DNA of 64,000 bases, taken from Trogon surrucura (Eukaryota; Chordata; Aves; Trogoniformes; Trogonidae). Where the stretch lies: assembly GCA_020746105.1 (NCBI GenBank), contig CM036618.1:3550501-3614500 (forward strand). Direction: 5' to 3'. The translations under genes were made by a program, and so were the position numbers. Below, in pieces: positions 63,101-64,000 of this stretch. The first letter of the stretch is position 1; the number at the start of each line of letters is the position of its first letter. The notes below the pieces were generated by a model, which ran no database searches, was not told the origin of the DNA, and worked only from the letters and a program-made list of their open reading frames with translations.

Positions 63101-64000
63101 ATTTTGTTTTTTCACATCACAGAAAAGGCCATTTTGACCTGAAACACAGGCCTGCTTCTATTTTAACTCTGAAGGGTGCATCGCTTTACTCTGAAAGGGA
63201 TAGGTAACATGGAGAGGAAAAATATATTGCCAGTCATCTTCCAAGTATTTCTTTCCCTTAATAGATTTTCTTGGTGAGTCACGGAAAGAAGAAGCCTTTG
63301 CAAGTTGCTCCCTTTAAGAAACTGGAGTGTATGAACTTAAAAGATTTTAGCTGCAAGATTACGGATTGAGCCAAACTTGCCCTCTAGGTTCCTCCGTTCG
63401 CTGAATCTAGCAATTAAAAAAATATCTTCCTTTCTTTTTTTTTTTTCCTCAAGGCATTAGTAGGAGCTGCTAACTGGGGCAGAGGATGACTCCACCTGGC
63501 CTCCTTAGGTGGGCACCTCTCAGCACTGAATTTTCAGGGAAGGAAATTAGGTGTTCTGCCTTAAAATGAGGCAGAGAGGAAAAATCTGTGTGTGGGATTA
63601 GCCATTAATACAGTCCACAGATGCCAGCATTCTAATGGCAAGGTCCGAGGAACAACTTTAGTTCTTTGCAAACACCAGCCACAACCGGAGCCTAAAACCT
63701 GTCGTTGTGGGTAGATGGAAGAGCCCAAATTCGTGCAGGAAGAGCAGGTAAGCACACACCCGAGGCAATACATCTGTGTCACATATTATACATCAAACAG
63801 ACAATGTAAAACATGTAAGACCGGGTGAGGTGTCCTGCAATAAGTGATTTGGGTATGAACTGCTGCTTTCTGGAGAATTGAGGAGGTTTCTTGTGCCCAC
63901 GTGGATTTACAGAACAACCGACTGTCAACAACTGCAGCCATGAGCTTCTGCAAGACAGGAATACTGTCCCCAGCTTTTTGACTATGGTTATTTTCAGATA
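57121..64000. other. unannotated right end, repeat-poor
   Basis: Nearly 7 kb with no recognised transposon, exon or RNA gene. An octamer ATTTGCAT occurs at about 58519, and T/A homopolymers at 59572, 59750 and 63430. A block around 61720-62000 (GGTTGGATACAGGAAAACTTTTCC) faintly resembles an ancient CR1 end but is not callable. Confidence 0.5.
60898..60942. repeat. TA-rich microsatellite
   Basis: AAAATATATATTTG followed by TATATATATATATAT and a T-rich tail: a short imperfect (TA)n tract in AT-rich DNA. Confidence 0.85.

Noticed and set aside
40660-64000. XKR6 coding exon
   Set aside because: Expected from gene order, but no membrane-protein exon or the family's C-terminal motif was recognised on the minus strand.
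1-64000. CRISPR arrays, operons, tRNA or rRNA genes
   Set aside because: No regularly spaced repeats, no cloverleaf with internal A/B boxes recognised, and the sequence is clearly vertebrate nuclear DNA.

Overview
The window is a piece of vertebrate, almost certainly bird, nuclear genome. It has a compact intron-exon gene on the minus strand, about two dozen CR1 LINE fragments ending in the ATTCTRTG-type 3' terminus, a CpG-island promoter and no prokaryotic features. The number of long, little-decayed CR1 copies fits a non-passerine bird better than a passerine, but that is inference and I cannot name the species.

Left third (1 to about 21,500): this is PINX1 (PIN2/TERF1-interacting telomerase inhibitor 1), transcribed leftwards. 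Six coding exons can be placed to the base, with GT-AG junctions and consistent phases: 20862-20844, 13944-13835, 11555-11463, 10832-10754, 6301-6209 and 2783-2713. Together they encode the first 155 residues, including the G-patch. The last exon, which should carry the lysine-rich C-terminus, lies off the left edge. Exon 1 sits in a CpG island (about 20,600-21,500). Intron 1 carries most of the gene's CR1 load, including two head-to-tail copies within 1.2 kb of the start codon.

Middle (about 21,500-40,200): intergenic DNA rich in CR1. It includes an RT/endonuclease-region fragment (25,527-26,490), a 1.2-kb plus-strand copy that landed inside an older minus-strand copy (31,243-32,455), and a copy with a 326-codon open frame (36,456-37,579). 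I found no host exon here. A short segment near 19 kb, inside PINX1 intron 1, has LTR-like signals and may be an old solo LTR.

Right third (about 40,200-64,000): nearly free of recognisable repeats; only two short CR1 tails at 52.6-53.3 kb were seen. It has AT-rich, 3'UTR-like blocks (40,660-41,300 and 47,900-49,450), a polypurine tract (44,547-44,897) and a small CpG-rich block ending in a perfect splice donor (about 47,230-47,763). In tetrapods the neighbour upstream of PINX1 is XKR6 on the same strand, so these blocks could be its 3'UTR or flanking regulatory DNA. No XKR6 coding exon was recognised, so this remains inference.

I found no previously undescribed multi-gene system. The best leads are the repeat-poor right third, the possible minus-strand transcript end near 40.66 kb and the possible plus-strand first exon at 47.2-47.8 kb.
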